Below, piece by piece: positions 11,151-20,002 of a DNA stretch of 64,000 nucleotides. Position numbers and translations under genes: made by a program. The DNA is taken from contig JASJOG010000273.1 of the NCBI GenBank assembly GCA_030142905.1, positions 124,001 to 188,000 on the forward strand, given 5' to 3'. The DNA comes from Heliopora coerulea. Lineage: Eukaryota; Cnidaria; Anthozoa; Scleralcyonacea; Helioporidae. The notes beneath the pieces were generated by a model, which searched no databases, was not told where the DNA came from, and was given only the letters and a program-made list of their open reading frames with translations. Numbering within the stretch: the first letter of the stretch is position 1; the number at the start of each line of letters is the position of its first letter.

Positions 11151-11578
11151 TTATATAAATTTATAAACTATGTAGCCTCCTGAGATTCCAACCAGAAAAA
11201 AAGCAACATTTTGATATTCTTTCATTTGATCTGATGGTTTATAATAATCCTCCAATTTTGGTTCATTTCCCACAGCTTCACTGTATTCTTGCTCTAAATT
11301 TTCACACGATTATTAATTTCTGCAAGAGTTTTTAATGCTGTGTTTGTTTGATTTATATCTGCATTTGCATCTGATAATTGTTGTCTTAATTTTTCAATTT
11401 CTTCTTTTCTTTTCACTTGCTCTTCGTGCCATTTTTCTTTATCTTTTGCTAATTTTTCCATTACTTCATTATGTCTTTTTATCTCTTTTTCATATCCAGT
11501 ATGATTAAGTTTACTAAATAAAAATCCAGCACCCGCAAAAGCAACAGCATTAAATAATCCACCAACTACTGTTTCCAT
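11151..11578 (-). pseudogene. Coiled-coil protein with two membrane segments
   Basis: The N-terminus is hydrophobic and glycine/alanine-rich (VVGGLFNAVAFAGAGFLFSK), followed by a long charged coiled coil (residues about 25-85, rich in Glu/Lys). A frameshift near 11300 leads into a tail with a second membrane helix (VAFFLVGISGGYIVYKF) that ends at a stop at 11151. The total would be about 140 residues. The topology suggests a virion membrane or structural component, but I do not recognise a named family. The start is preceded by GAAAAATAAATG. Confidence 0.6.
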
Positions 11579-11646
11579 TTATTTTTCTTTAATTTTTTTT
11601 ATTTTGTTCACACACTTTGCTGTCTTGTGCTCACTTCATTCGCTTT

Positions 11647-11880
11647 CTAAGATTTGAAAGGATCTGTAGGAAGCCACTTTTTGTCTTGTGCATATTTAAA
11701 TCCAAGTGTTGATAATCCTACAGCTGCTGTAAGTTTTAAAGTAGGCACTAAACTAGCTGGAGTTGACAAACCATCACTAAATGCTCTTCTTGTTACCATT
11801 ACAATTCCCACAGCACCCAATGTAATTAGCGTAGAATCATATAATTCATTCATCACTTCTTTTCTATTCATTTTGGTCAT
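11647..11880 (-). CDS. Small membrane protein, 77 residues
   Basis: Intact frame with two hydrophobic segments (STLITLGAVGIVMV and LKLTAAVGLSTLGF), ending KWLPTDPF. It starts at ATG 11880 after TATATAAATAA. It lies in the same-strand series of small membrane genes between the fibre genes and the polymerase, a typical position for minor virion proteins. No named family recognised. Confidence 0.65.
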   Translation of the reverse strand: MTKMNRKEVMNELYDSTLITLGAVGIVMVTRRAFSDGLSTPASLVPTLKLTAAVGLSTLGFKYAQDKKWLPTDPFKS

Positions 11881-11916
11881 TTATTTATATATACATAAAA
11901 AAAATTTTTTTTTTAA

Positions 11917-12372
11917 TTAGTCAAAACTTTCAAAACCTTGTTCAGCACATTTTTTAAATTTATCATTTATATTTTTTTCTTCTTTTTTTACATTGTTTTC
12001 TCTTTCTTTTTCTAATTTATCAGAAATGCTGTTTTCTTCTCTGATTTCTCTTTTGTCTTTTTTATATGAATAATATAATCCCCCAAGTGCAGCAACAAGA
12101 CCCACACCTCCGAGAAAATATTTAAAATCTATGTAATCAGTTATTTCTCTTTGGTTAACTGCTTCTGTCTCCGCTTCTACTTTAGCAACTTCCATCTGTC
12201 GCTGTCTTGCTTTTCTTTCTTTTGCTTCTCTTGAAATTTTTGCCAATCTTTTTCCTAATTCTACTTTTCTTGGATCTTTTACTTTAGCAGTTTTTTCAAC
12301 TGCTGTTATTTTAGCAGAAGCGTTCGCTTTGCTCACTTTGCTGTTTTCACTTGTTTCACTCTGTTCACTCAT
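11917..12372 (-). CDS. Basic protein with one transmembrane helix, 151 residues
   Basis: The N-terminal half is Ser/Ala/Lys-rich, with a strongly basic stretch (KDPRKVELGKRLAKIS, then KERKARQRQ) that could bind DNA. A membrane helix follows (FLGGVGLVAALGGLYYSY), then a highly charged coiled tail rich in Glu/Lys. It starts at ATG 12372 after GATAAATAA. The layout (basic head, helix, charged tail) suggests a DNA-contacting or membrane-anchored virion protein. This is inference from composition only. Confidence 0.65.
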   Translation of the reverse strand: MSEQSETSENSKVSKANASAKITAVEKTAKVKDPRKVELGKRLAKISREAKERKARQRQMEVAKVEAETEAVNQREITDYIDFKYFLGGVGLVAALGGLYYSYKKDKREIREENSISDKLEKERENNVKKEEKNINDKFKKCAEQGFESFD

Positions 12373-12526
12373 TTATTTATCTTTTTTATAATTTTATTTA
12401 AAATTTACTACGACTTGCTAAAGACGCGTTACAAGTCTATTTAAAATTTATTCAAAGTTATTGTAAGTATATTTAAAATTAACTTGCAATCTACTACAAA
12501 CAAATTTTAAACAAATTCAAGTAAAA

Positions 12527-13697
12527 TTACAAATCATTGATAATAGATTCATCAAAATCTACATTAAATTTTTTACATAATGCAACATGATTTATTAAAA
12601 TTTCTTTTTCTTTCATTTTTCTTTCAGTTAATATAGAAGTGAAAAAAACCTCTCCTTCAAATATACAAGAATTTTTTTAAATTTCAGATCCAAAAATTAA
12701 ATTATTTGTTCCAATTGTTATTGCTCGAGATGTAAAATCTTTAATTAATTTTCCATTTGCCCAAAAACTTGATTTATTTGTTTTTGGATTACTTTCCATA
12801 TCAATATGAACACTTATGCAATGGACTTTGTATTTTTCAAAAATTTTTGTTTTAATTGGAAAAAAACTTTGATCTATCTCGTAATAGTCTGCTGTTCCTC
12901 CACCATATATAAGAAATTTATTTTTATTTTTATATCCAAATCCTCTCCAATTATTTTGATCTGTATTTTTATTCCCCATTAATATTGTCATTTTGTCAGT
13001 ATTGTAAGAATAATCCAAAATTGAATAAACAAGGAAAAAATTTAAAGAATCTTTTTTTCCTGATTGAGTATTGATGTTTAAATTTAAACTCATTTTGCTG
13101 TGAATTCCGTCAAAGTATAAAATTTTTTTATTTGAAACAAAACTAGAATTTTTTAAAATAGGTTGTTTCAATTTGTTGGTTTCCGTAAAATTTTTATCTG
13201 AAATTTTTGATTGATTATACCACATTTCCATTCTATTATCTGTTCCGTCATATTTTAAAAAACTTGTTAGATGATAAATTTCACCAAAAATTAAAATCCG
13301 AATTTAATATGTAACTTTGAATAAGGTTTAATTGGTAAGCAGTATTTTTAAGCGCTGTGCGCACCGTTTCGGTTTTATCATCAACATATTTTTTCCTAGT
13401 TAAATGTGTATTTTCTGTTGGATCTGAATTTTTAATAATTTTATGATTTCCCATATTAATATCTCGCGTCATGTTTCCACCAGTCAGGGATAATTTTGTA
13501 TCATCTTGGTCATCAACATATTTTTTTCTTGATAAATGTGTATTATTTGTTGGATCTGATGTTGTAATAATTTTATTACTTGTAATTGATAAATCGCCAG
13601 TCAATGTACCACCACTTGTTGGTAATTTTTCATTAATTTGATTTAAAAGATAATTTTTGGCCAATCCACTTTTGTTATAAACTGTTGAACTAAACAT
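12527..13697 (-). pseudogene. Fibre protein 2: tail-fibre-like repeats plus lectin-like head
   Basis: The N-terminal part (13697-13281) has two repeats of about 40 residues with the pattern LTGGNMTRDINMGNHKI...NSDPTENTHL.RKKYVDD, very like repeat units of phage tail fibres. After a frameshift near 13260, 13231-12677 encodes a concanavalin A/laminin G-like domain (YFDGIHSKMSLNLNINT; KVHCISVHID; SSFWANGKLIKDF; NNLIFGSE). A further shift leads to the tail ending at 12527 (ERKMKEKEILINHVALC). The likely role is receptor or glycan binding by the virion. It is a shorter paralogue of the neighbouring fibre gene 1. The domain logic is clear; the gene is broken at two places. Confidence 0.75.
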
Positions 13698-13741
13698 ATT
13701 TATTTATTTATTTATTCAAAAGTCTTTTATTTTTGTTAAAA

Positions 13742-15181
13742 TCAAAAATTTATTGGATCATTGTCAACACTATACCAATTACATAATACATGATGATGAA
13801 GTAAAATGTCTTTTTCAGCCATTTTAAAATGATTATATATAGAAAAAAAATGCTATATTTCCATTAAAACCTTTATTTTGACTTGTTGAAATGTCACCAA
13901 ATCCCATTTGGTTAGAACCTGTTGTATTTCTACTTTGAAAACTGGCTAATTTTTTACCATTGCAATAAATAGAACTATTACTACCCACTGGAGTTGTATC
14001 ATTATCCCAATGAACTGATAAATATTTTCATTTGTTTATTTCTCCTGCATTTGCTTTTGTTTTAAATGGTGCTATTGGAAATTTTCTCAAAAGTGACCCA
14101 GATCCTATTGAACAAAATTGACTACTATCACTTCCTATAACCAATTATTTATTTGAACCAAATGCAATAAATTTATTAAATCCACCATTATCATTTCCTA
14201 ATAGCCCGTTTTTATACCAAGAACTTCCTGAAGGATAAGATGTAATTTTATAAACAATAAATATATTTGTTATATCTTTTTTCCCACTGGCGGCGTTTAA
14301 ATTTACATCACTTATCATTCTTTGACTTCCATTAAATTTTAAGAAATATTTATTATTAATTTTTTCGTTTTGGTCACATAATAATGGTTGTAAATTTGTT
14401 GTTGTTTGTTCTAAATTTTTTCCATCAATACCTTTATCATAAATTTTTTAATTTCCCCTCCTGTTCTATCAAATAACAAATCATTGTGTGATGGATATTC
14501 AATTTTATAAAAATTATTTGCTTTATTTTCAAGATAATCATTAAAAATACTAAAACACATTTGTTTTCTAAAATTAGATATTAATAAAAAATTATCATCA
14601 ATATATTCTTTTCTTGTTAAATGATTTTTATTTGTCGGATCTGATGTTGTGATTATTTTATTGTTTCCAATTGATAAATCTCCTGTCATTGTTCCACCAG
14701 TTAAAGATAATTTAGTAATTACTTGATCATCAACATATTTTTTACGGCACAAATCTTTATCACCTGTAGGATCCGCAGTTGTTGTGATTTTATTATTTCC
14801 CATGATAATATTTCCCGACATTGTTCCTCCTGTTATTGATAATCTTCTAGCATCTTGGTCATCTACATATTTTTTCCTTGCCAAATCTTTAACACCCGTA
14901 GGGTTCACAGTTGTTGTAATTCTGTTATTTCCCATGCTTATATTTCCCGTCATTGTGCCTCCTGTTTTTGATAGAAATGCTGAAGTTCCTCCTCTACTGC
15001 TTGCAACTTTCTCATCTACATATTTTTTTCTTGCCAAATGGGCATTTTCCATTGGATCAACTGATGTTATTATATGGTGTGAGCCCATGTTAATATCTCC
15101 AGTCATATCCCCTCCTGTGGTAGAAAGTTTTCCTGTTACATCAGATTCATGTTTACTTTCATATCCGTAAAATAAACTCAT
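13742..15181 (-). pseudogene. Fibre protein 1: four tail-fibre-like repeats plus lectin-like head
   Basis: Residues 17-200 hold four repeats of about 40-45 residues (consensus L..TGGTMTG(D/N)I.MGNN(K/R)I.T..DPT....L.RKKYVDD). The repeats are followed by about 55 residues of other sequence. From about 14440 downward a laminin G/concanavalin A-like domain is readable in shifted frames (KYFLKFNGSQRM; LSVHWDNDTT; NSSIYCNGKKLASFQSRN), ending DILLHHHVLCNWY before the stop at 13742. The start at 15181 follows TATTATAATATAAATG. The ATG is directly next to the stop codon of the 221-residue gene upstream. This is a probable trimeric attachment fibre, broken near 14440 and at least twice further on. Confidence 0.78.
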
Positions 15182-15847
15182 TTATATTATAATAATTTCC
15201 AATAAAATATTTCCAATTGAAGATAAATTATTTCCTTCTACTTTGAATATTAATTCATTATAACTTCCATTTGATAATTTTATTCCTCCTGTTTCTTCAG
15301 GTGGATAAATTTTAGAAACACTTCCTTTTAGTGTTTGTTCTGTTGTTATTGGAACTTGAATAAGTACATTACTTCTTTTACCATTTACAAAATTTTTACT
15401 TTTATCAATCATATTACAGCTTATGTTTACATATTCCAAGTTGTTATTAATATTTACTACATTGTCCCTTTCTGTTGAAGTATTTGCTTGTATTACTTTA
15501 TTCTCTGGAAATCCTATGATTGGACCAAATGTTTGTAAATTTAATGTTTTATCTGATTTTATTGAGCATTTTTTTGAAAAATCAATTTGTTCCAGTTCAA
15601 TTGCGCCGACATTTTCTAATTCAGTTTTTAAAATATTAAAGGTATAATATCCATCTTTGAAGTCAATTTTTCTATTATCATAAGTATAATGATGAATATT
15701 TGTATATAAATTATTAAAATTCCAAAATATACTTACTGTTTTAACAAACATTTTATTACAATTAGTTAATATAAGTGGCTCGCCTAATGGAATTATTTTT
15801 TCTGAGTTTTCATCTTTTGTGATGAAGATTTTTAAAGATACTGTCAT
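15182..15847 (-). CDS. Putative minor capsid (single jelly-roll) protein, 221 residues
   Basis: Intact frame, rich in beta-forming sequence and without membrane segments. Notable blocks are PIIGFPENKVIQA, LEYVNISCNMIDKSKNF, GKRSNVLIQVPI, and a closing segment of hydrophobic strands ending LLEIIII. The strand-rich make-up, the size and the place directly beside the fibre genes suggest a penton-like or fibre-anchoring minor capsid protein, as known from Polintons. This is inference, and I cannot confirm the fold. It starts at ATG 15847 after ATTATAAAATAA. Confidence 0.55.
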   Translation of the reverse strand: MTVSLKIFITKDENSEKIIPLGEPLILTNCNKMFVKTVSIFWNFNNLYTNIHHYTYDNRKIDFKDGYYTFNILKTELENVGAIELEQIDFSKKCSIKSDKTLNLQTFGPIIGFPENKVIQANTSTERDNVVNINNNLEYVNISCNMIDKSKNFVNGKRSNVLIQVPITTEQTLKGSVSKIYPPEETGGIKLSNGSYNELIFKVEGNNLSSIGNILLEIIII

Positions 15848-15852
15848 TTATT

Positions 15853-16251
15853 TTATAATATATATTTTGATAATAAAATTCCACCAATTATTGATAAAGA
15901 TAAAACAATTAAATTATCAGTTGTTGGTGTAGTTGTACTAAGCTTTTTTGTATCCCTCACAGGTTTTTTACTATGTACAGAAGGTTTTTGAGGTTTATCA
16001 TCTAATTTTTCTAATTTTTTCAATTCTATGTTGTGTTGTTTTTTCACAGGGGATGTTTCGCAGGTCTTTGACCCGTAATAATTTAAATTTTTATTAATTC
16101 CAAAAACCATATTTTTATCAGAAACTTTTAATTTATTATTATAACCATCAATAGGATTTTTTAAAATTATTAAACTGCTTGGAATTAACCATAAAGTTGG
16201 ACATATAGCAGTATTTAAAACTACATTAGTTGATGAAATTGCTTGATTCAT
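15853..16251 (-). CDS. Pro/Lys-rich protein with C-terminal membrane anchor, 132 residues
   Basis: The N-terminal third is hydrophobic (VVLNTAICPTLWLIPSSLIIL), followed by a low-complexity Lys/Pro/Thr-rich linker and a C-terminal membrane helix (NLIVLSLSIIGGILLSKYIL). No TAAATG-type motif precedes the first ATG (16251). The frame stays open up to the stop codon of the 354-residue gene at 16303, with 17 sense codons between, so the two may be one C-terminally anchored protein split by a stop. Confidence 0.55.
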   Translation of the reverse strand: MNQAISSTNVVLNTAICPTLWLIPSSLIILKNPIDGYNNKLKVSDKNMVFGINKNLNYYGSKTCETSPVKKQHNIELKKLEKLDDKPQKPSVHSKKPVRDTKKLSTTTPTTDNLIVLSLSIIGGILLSKYIL

Positions 16252-16302
16252 ATCATTAATCCATGTTGATGTATCATAATTTATTACAGAATCTTCAACA
16301 AT

Positions 16303-17367
16303 TTACCTAAAAACTTTTTGAGTTTCTAATGCTGAAGCTCTTTGTCCAAAAATACTTTGCCTAGTTCTAGCTTGCCCTCCGAGGATTGAATAAAGATATG
16401 CTTCAATGCTCTGATTTAATAATTCTGTTCCCTTTATAGTTAATCCATTTGACATTCTAGGTATAAATTTTTTATAATCATTTTGAGTATCTCTAATTTG
16501 TCCTGGACTGTGTTGATAGGTTGTGCGTGGATCTGTTCCAACAACATCTTGTCCTAAATGTTCATTTTTATAATGTAAAATTTCTTGCCATGTCCATTTT
16601 GGATAATGATCTTTTAAAAAATTTGCATTAAATGTATTCAAAATTGAAAAGTCTCCAGTTTGAAATTGTCTCATAATTCTTTTAACTGTAAAATATAAAT
16701 GAAATCTAATAAATGAGGTAATTTGCTTTGGAACATTGTCTGAAAATGACAAATGTTGTATTGAAATACCACAAGCATAAGATGCTATCCAAGCTCCTAC
16801 AATGCTTTGAAAATATGGTTCTTTTAGAGACCATTTTGCATTATCATTTGTAGTAATATTTAATCCAGGTAAACTGCTTTGAAAATAATCTGTATCATTT
16901 ACATAAAATCTAAACTGATTAATTGGATAATTTAAAACATATTCTGTCGGAAAGTTATCCCAATAATAAGATTTTCCAGTGAAATCAACATGTCTTTTTC
17001 CTTTTGGCAATTCTTGAACAGTTCCTCCAATTTTCCAAATTTTTGGAAAGTTTTCAACAGGCTTATTTATTGTTAAATATTTTGTCATATTTGGATCATT
17101 TTTAAATGTATCTGATGTAATATCTGTTGAATATAATGAATTATTTTTGAAATAAATATATGATCCTTGAAAACTTCCATTTTTATCAAAATCAGCCTCA
17201 AAATCAAATTTAGAAATGTCTGCATATAAATTTTTTTTTTTAAATTGTTTTTTCAACTCTGCAACATCTTCTTTAATATTTTTCATAACATAATCATAAT
17301 TTTTTCCATAACACTTTCTTTCCATTTCTTCAACCTTCTGCGTAGCAGTTTGTTTATTTGAATTCAT
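16303..17367 (-). CDS. Hypothetical virion-type protein, 354 residues
   Basis: Intact frame starting at ATG 17367, divergent from the integrase with only 21 bp between the two starts. The N-terminal 50 residues are charged and helical. The rest is rich in aromatic residues (FRFYVNDTDYFQSS, WKIGGTVQELPKGKRHV, FIRFHLYFTVKRIM). I do not recognise a family. It does not show a cysteine protease signature clear enough to call. Its in-frame continuation into the membrane-anchored frame at 16251-15853 after a single stop is notable. The size and conservation of the frame point to a structural or surface role, but this is a guess. Confidence 0.55.
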   Translation of the reverse strand: MNSNKQTATQKVEEMERKCYGKNYDYVMKNIKEDVAELKKQFKKKNLYADISKFDFEADFDKNGSFQGSYIYFKNNSLYSTDITSDTFKNDPNMTKYLTINKPVENFPKIWKIGGTVQELPKGKRHVDFTGKSYYWDNFPTEYVLNYPINQFRFYVNDTDYFQSSLPGLNITTNDNAKWSLKEPYFQSIVGAWIASYACGISIQHLSFSDNVPKQITSFIRFHLYFTVKRIMRQFQTGDFSILNTFNANFLKDHYPKWTWQEILHYKNEHLGQDVVGTDPRTTYQHSPGQIRDTQNDYKKFIPRMSNGLTIKGTELLNQSIEAYLYSILGGQARTRQSIFGQRASALETQKVFR

Positions 17368-17388
17368 TGTTTATTTTAATAAAAATAA
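17368..17388. promoter_or_regulatory. Divergent start region between integrase and 354-residue gene
   Basis: Only 21 bp (tgtttattttaataaaaataa) separate the two ATG codons, so any 5' leaders or core promoters must overlap the coding regions or be extremely short. On the plus strand it reads AATAAAAATAAATG, and on the minus strand ATTAAAATAAACAATG. Both match the AT-rich start motif repeated at other genes of the element (for example 10696, 11136, 11880, 12372, 15847). Confidence 0.55.
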
Positions 17389-18567
17389 ATGAACAAACTT
17401 AGCGACAAAGAAGTTGTTATTGAACAAGAATTGAGAGACATTTATTACAACCCAGAAACAAGTTATCAATCTGCGGAAAGACTTTATCAAAAAGCAAAAG
17501 AAAAGGGATTAAACGTTAGTAGAAAAATTGTGCAAGACTGGTTAAAAACACAAGATACTTTTACAAGATACAAACCAATTGTTAGGAAACATAAATTCCA
17601 AAGAACATTTGTCAAAGATTTAGGTGATCAAATACAAATGGACTTGGTTGATATGGGAAAATATATAAACCAGAACAAAGGATATTATTGGATACTGACA
17701 GCTGTTGAAATTCTACGTCGATATGCATTTGCCATTCCTGTTTACAGAAAAGATACTAAAAACATGAAAAAAGCTGTGGACGAGTTGTTGAAACAATTTA
17801 AAGAAAGGTTTCGGAAATATCCAAAAGTTGCTCAATTTGATGAAGGAAAAGAATTTTATAACGTAGGTGTAAAAGAACTATTGAAAGAACATAATGTTGA
17901 ATACTTTTCCACAAACTCTGATAGAAAAGCAGCTATTGTTGAAAGATTTAACAGAACTCTAAAAGCATCCATGTGGAAGTATTTCTACAGTAAAAGAACT
18001 TATAAATGGATTGACAGCCCGAAGGGCGACCGGAGCACAGCGACGGCAAGCCGATCTGTCTTAGATAAACTTGTAAATAACTATAATCATACTAAACACA
18101 GCAGTATATTAATGAGACCTGCTGATGTGAATAAATCCAATAAAGACCAAGTGTGGATTACACTCTATGGTTATCCATTAGGTGATTTATTTTTACCTAA
18201 ATTCAGAATTGGTGATACAGTAAGAATATCCAAATACAAGAATATCTTCACTAAAGGTTATGAAGCTAATTTCACAAAAGAGATTTTTAAAATTGTAAAA
18301 GTATTCAGAGGTGATCCAAATATGTATGAAGTGGAAGATCTTGAGGGCGAGCCAATCATTGGAAAGTTCTATGAACAGGAATTATCTGCTGTGGATAAAA
18401 AGGATGATGTGTATAGAGTTGAAAAAATATTAAAAAAGAAAAAAGTGAAAGGAAAAAATATGATATTAGTAAAGTGGCTAGGCTATGATAACAAACACAA
18501 TTCTTGGATACCAGAAGAAAACATTCAAAACATCGAAGATGATAAATTAAATAAAATAAATAATTAA
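17389..18567 (+). CDS. Retroviral-type integrase with chromodomain
   Basis: An intact 392-residue integrase that would insert the element into host chromatin. The rve core has catalytic Asp85 (QIQMDLVDM), Asp151 (AQFDEGKEF) and Glu185 (AAIVERFNRTLK). The helix around 225-240 (LVNNYNHTKHSS) is typical of the fold. Residues about 341-382 form a chromodomain (DVYRVEKIL, ILVKWLGY, NSWIPEENI) that should read histone marks and guide insertion. No clear N-terminal HHCC zinc finger is visible; the first 60 residues look like a helix-turn-helix instead. Residues 210-222 come from a GC-rich hairpin-bearing patch. It is the best-preserved large gene of the element. Confidence 0.95.
   Translation: MNKLSDKEVVIEQELRDIYYNPETSYQSAERLYQKAKEKGLNVSRKIVQDWLKTQDTFTRYKPIVRKHKFQRTFVKDLGDQIQMDLVDMGKYINQNKGYYWILTAVEILRRYAFAIPVYRKDTKNMKKAVDELLKQFKERFRKYPKVAQFDEGKEFYNVGVKELLKEHNVEYFSTNSDRKAAIVERFNRTLKASMWKYFYSKRTYKWIDSPKGDRSTATASRSVLDKLVNNYNHTKHSSILMRPADVNKSNKDQVWITLYGYPLGDLFLPKFRIGDTVRISKYKNIFTKGYEANFTKEIFKIVKVFRGDPNMYEVEDLEGEPIIGKFYEQELSAVDKKDDVYRVEKILKKKKVKGKNMILVKWLGYDNKHNSWIPEENIQNIEDDKLNKINN
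18016..18028. repeat. GC-rich GAA-loop mini-hairpin in the integrase gene
   Basis: AGCCCGAAGGGCG folds as a GCCC/GGGC stem with a GAA loop. It begins a GC-rich patch (to about 18052) in an AT-rich gene and is translated in frame (SPKGDRSTATAS) between the catalytic Glu and the next helix. The patch looks inserted, as neighbouring sequence reads through it. Confidence 0.6.
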
Positions 18568-18956
18568 ATTTCTGAAGGTTTTGATGATATTGAAATGAGA
18601 AATAGAAACATGGAAGAAGAAGAAGAAGAAGAAGAAGGGGAAACAAGTTTTGGAGGAGATGATCTTGAAGACAACCCTGCGGGTCATAATAGAAGTATTA
18701 ATATAATAAACACAGAAAATCCAAAAAGCAAATTTAATAGGGTTAAATATATACCTGATGTGAAAAAAGATACGGATCTATAAGGAGATTAATTACTGGT
18801 GATAGAAAAAAATCTTTCAAAAAAATATTCAATGTTACCCTCGAAAAGAAAAATGGTCCAAATTCAAGCATATTGTTAGACAAAACTGTATTTGTTAGAG
18901 ACCCAACAGGGAATACCTCCAGCAAAGCTGTTTACATTGAGTTCAAAGATAAAAAC

Positions 18957-18982
18957 ATCGGCAAAGCCGTCGCGAAGTGTGG
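18957..18982 (+). repeat. GC-rich palindromic insert, copy 1
   Basis: ATCGGC(AAA)GCCG forms a hairpin, followed by TCGCGAAGTG with a CGC-GAA-GTG-type stem. A near-identical block is found at 19115-19141 in the same gene (ATCGGCGTAGCCGTCGCGAAGCG). Both are read in frame as IG(K/V)AVAK(C/R)G. The GC content contrasts sharply with the surrounding gene. Confidence 0.75.
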
Positions 18983-19114
18983 TAATGTTGACCAGGACTT
19001 TAAACCTGAGATATTTACCATAAAAAATAAGAAATATGTTGATGAATTTAATGATTATATGAATAAAGCAAAACAAGAATATGAAAAAACTCCAAGAGCA
19101 GCAATAGAAGAACA

Positions 19115-19141
19115 AATCGGCGTAGCCGTCGCGAAGCGTGG
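19115..19141 (+). repeat. GC-rich palindromic insert, copy 2
   Basis: Second copy of the block at 18957-18982, with two hairpins (GGC-GTA-GCC and CGC-GAA-GCG). The compensating change of GTG to GCG keeps the second stem paired, which hints at selection or copying of the hairpin rather than the peptide. Confidence 0.75.
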
Positions 19142-19904
19142 TGAAGGTATTGAAACTCTAACAAGAGATTTTTTTGAGACAATCACTGATGATTTTATTT
19201 TAGAAATTCAAACTAAAATTGATAATATAATTGGTGAAAATAACTTAAAAAATTCATTGATAATGAACAGGATCCAAGACGAACATTATTTGAAAGAAAT
19301 GAATTAAGAGAATTTAGAGGTCTAGTATATTTAGAAAATATTGACTCCAATTTATCAGAAAATGAAAAAAAAGAAGTTATACGAGGAAAAATTGATGGAT
19401 TTGATAGAGAGCATCAACATTGGAAAAATAAATCTGATTTAGAGACAGCTGAACCCCAAAAAACTATATATAAAAGTTTTTCAGAAATTGCAAAACTTCA
19501 AGCAGATAAAATGAGACTTGAAAATAATGAAAGACCAATTAGTGAAGAAGGAATACAGATTTTAAACAATCAAACTGAAGAAAGTGACCTTGGGAGATTA
19601 GAAAGATTTAAAAAATGGGCAAAAACAAATTTATTAGGTTTATCAGCAGTAGCTATTTCTGTAGCAGGTATAATTACAACAATTGTAATAGTTGCAAGAA
19701 ACGCATTAAAACAAGGTGCAAAAGTGGTTGGAAATTTAGGAAAAGCAATTGCAAATATAGGTAAAAATTTTGGTGCAGTCATTTCAGCAGTTTTAAATTT
19801 AATTTCTCAAATATTATCATGGGGTGCAAAAGATATCGCCTTTCTTGCTAAAAATCTATGGATATTAGCTATTGCCATTGCATACTTTTTATATGAAGAA
19901 TACA

Positions 19905-19934
19905 AGCGAGCAAAGCGAGCTCGAACGAAGTGAG
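19905..19934 (+). repeat. GC-rich palindrome cluster at a gene end
   Basis: GCGAGCAAAGCGAGCTCGAACGAAGTGAGC consists of repeated GAGC/GCTC-type arms around AA or GAA loops. It forms the last codons and stop of the membrane protein gene. Related GCTCAC/GCGTTCGC pieces lie at 11622-11646 and 12308-12330. Confidence 0.5.
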
Positions 19935-20002
19935 CAAGAATAGATAAAATAAATAAAAATTTTTTTATAAAACAAAAATTTTTAATTTTTGTATAATAAA
20001 AA

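Larger units (their letters stand above)
18595..19933 (+). pseudogene. Large membrane-associated virion protein, frameshifted
   Basis: Three consecutive frames read as one protein of about 445 residues: an acidic head (a run of Glu, then GETSFGGDDLEDN), a middle with DRKKSFKKIFNVTLEKKNG and long helices, and a C-terminal hydrophobic part. That part starts RLERFKKWAKTNLLGLSA, then AISVAGIITTIVIVAR, an amphipathic region, and a last helix (LWILAIAIAYFLYEEY). Frameshifts lie near 18785 and 19290. The same layout (acidic head, hydrophobic end, then the capsid gene) recurs at 54176-54959, so this gene class is shared by both modules. The role could be membrane lysis or virion core anchoring; unproven. 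In-frame codons upstream (ISEGFDDIE) suggest the original start was at 18568. Confidence 0.6.

Noticed and set aside
14784..15170. 128-residue plus-strand frame opposite fibre gene 1
   Set aside because: A shadow of the fibre repeats, repetitive only because the other strand is.
12527..15181. Bacteriophage contamination suggested by tail-fibre-like repeats
   Set aside because: The genes are flanked by a Polinton polymerase and a chromodomain integrase, share the AT-rich start motif of those genes, and lie between exons of an animal GFP-like gene.
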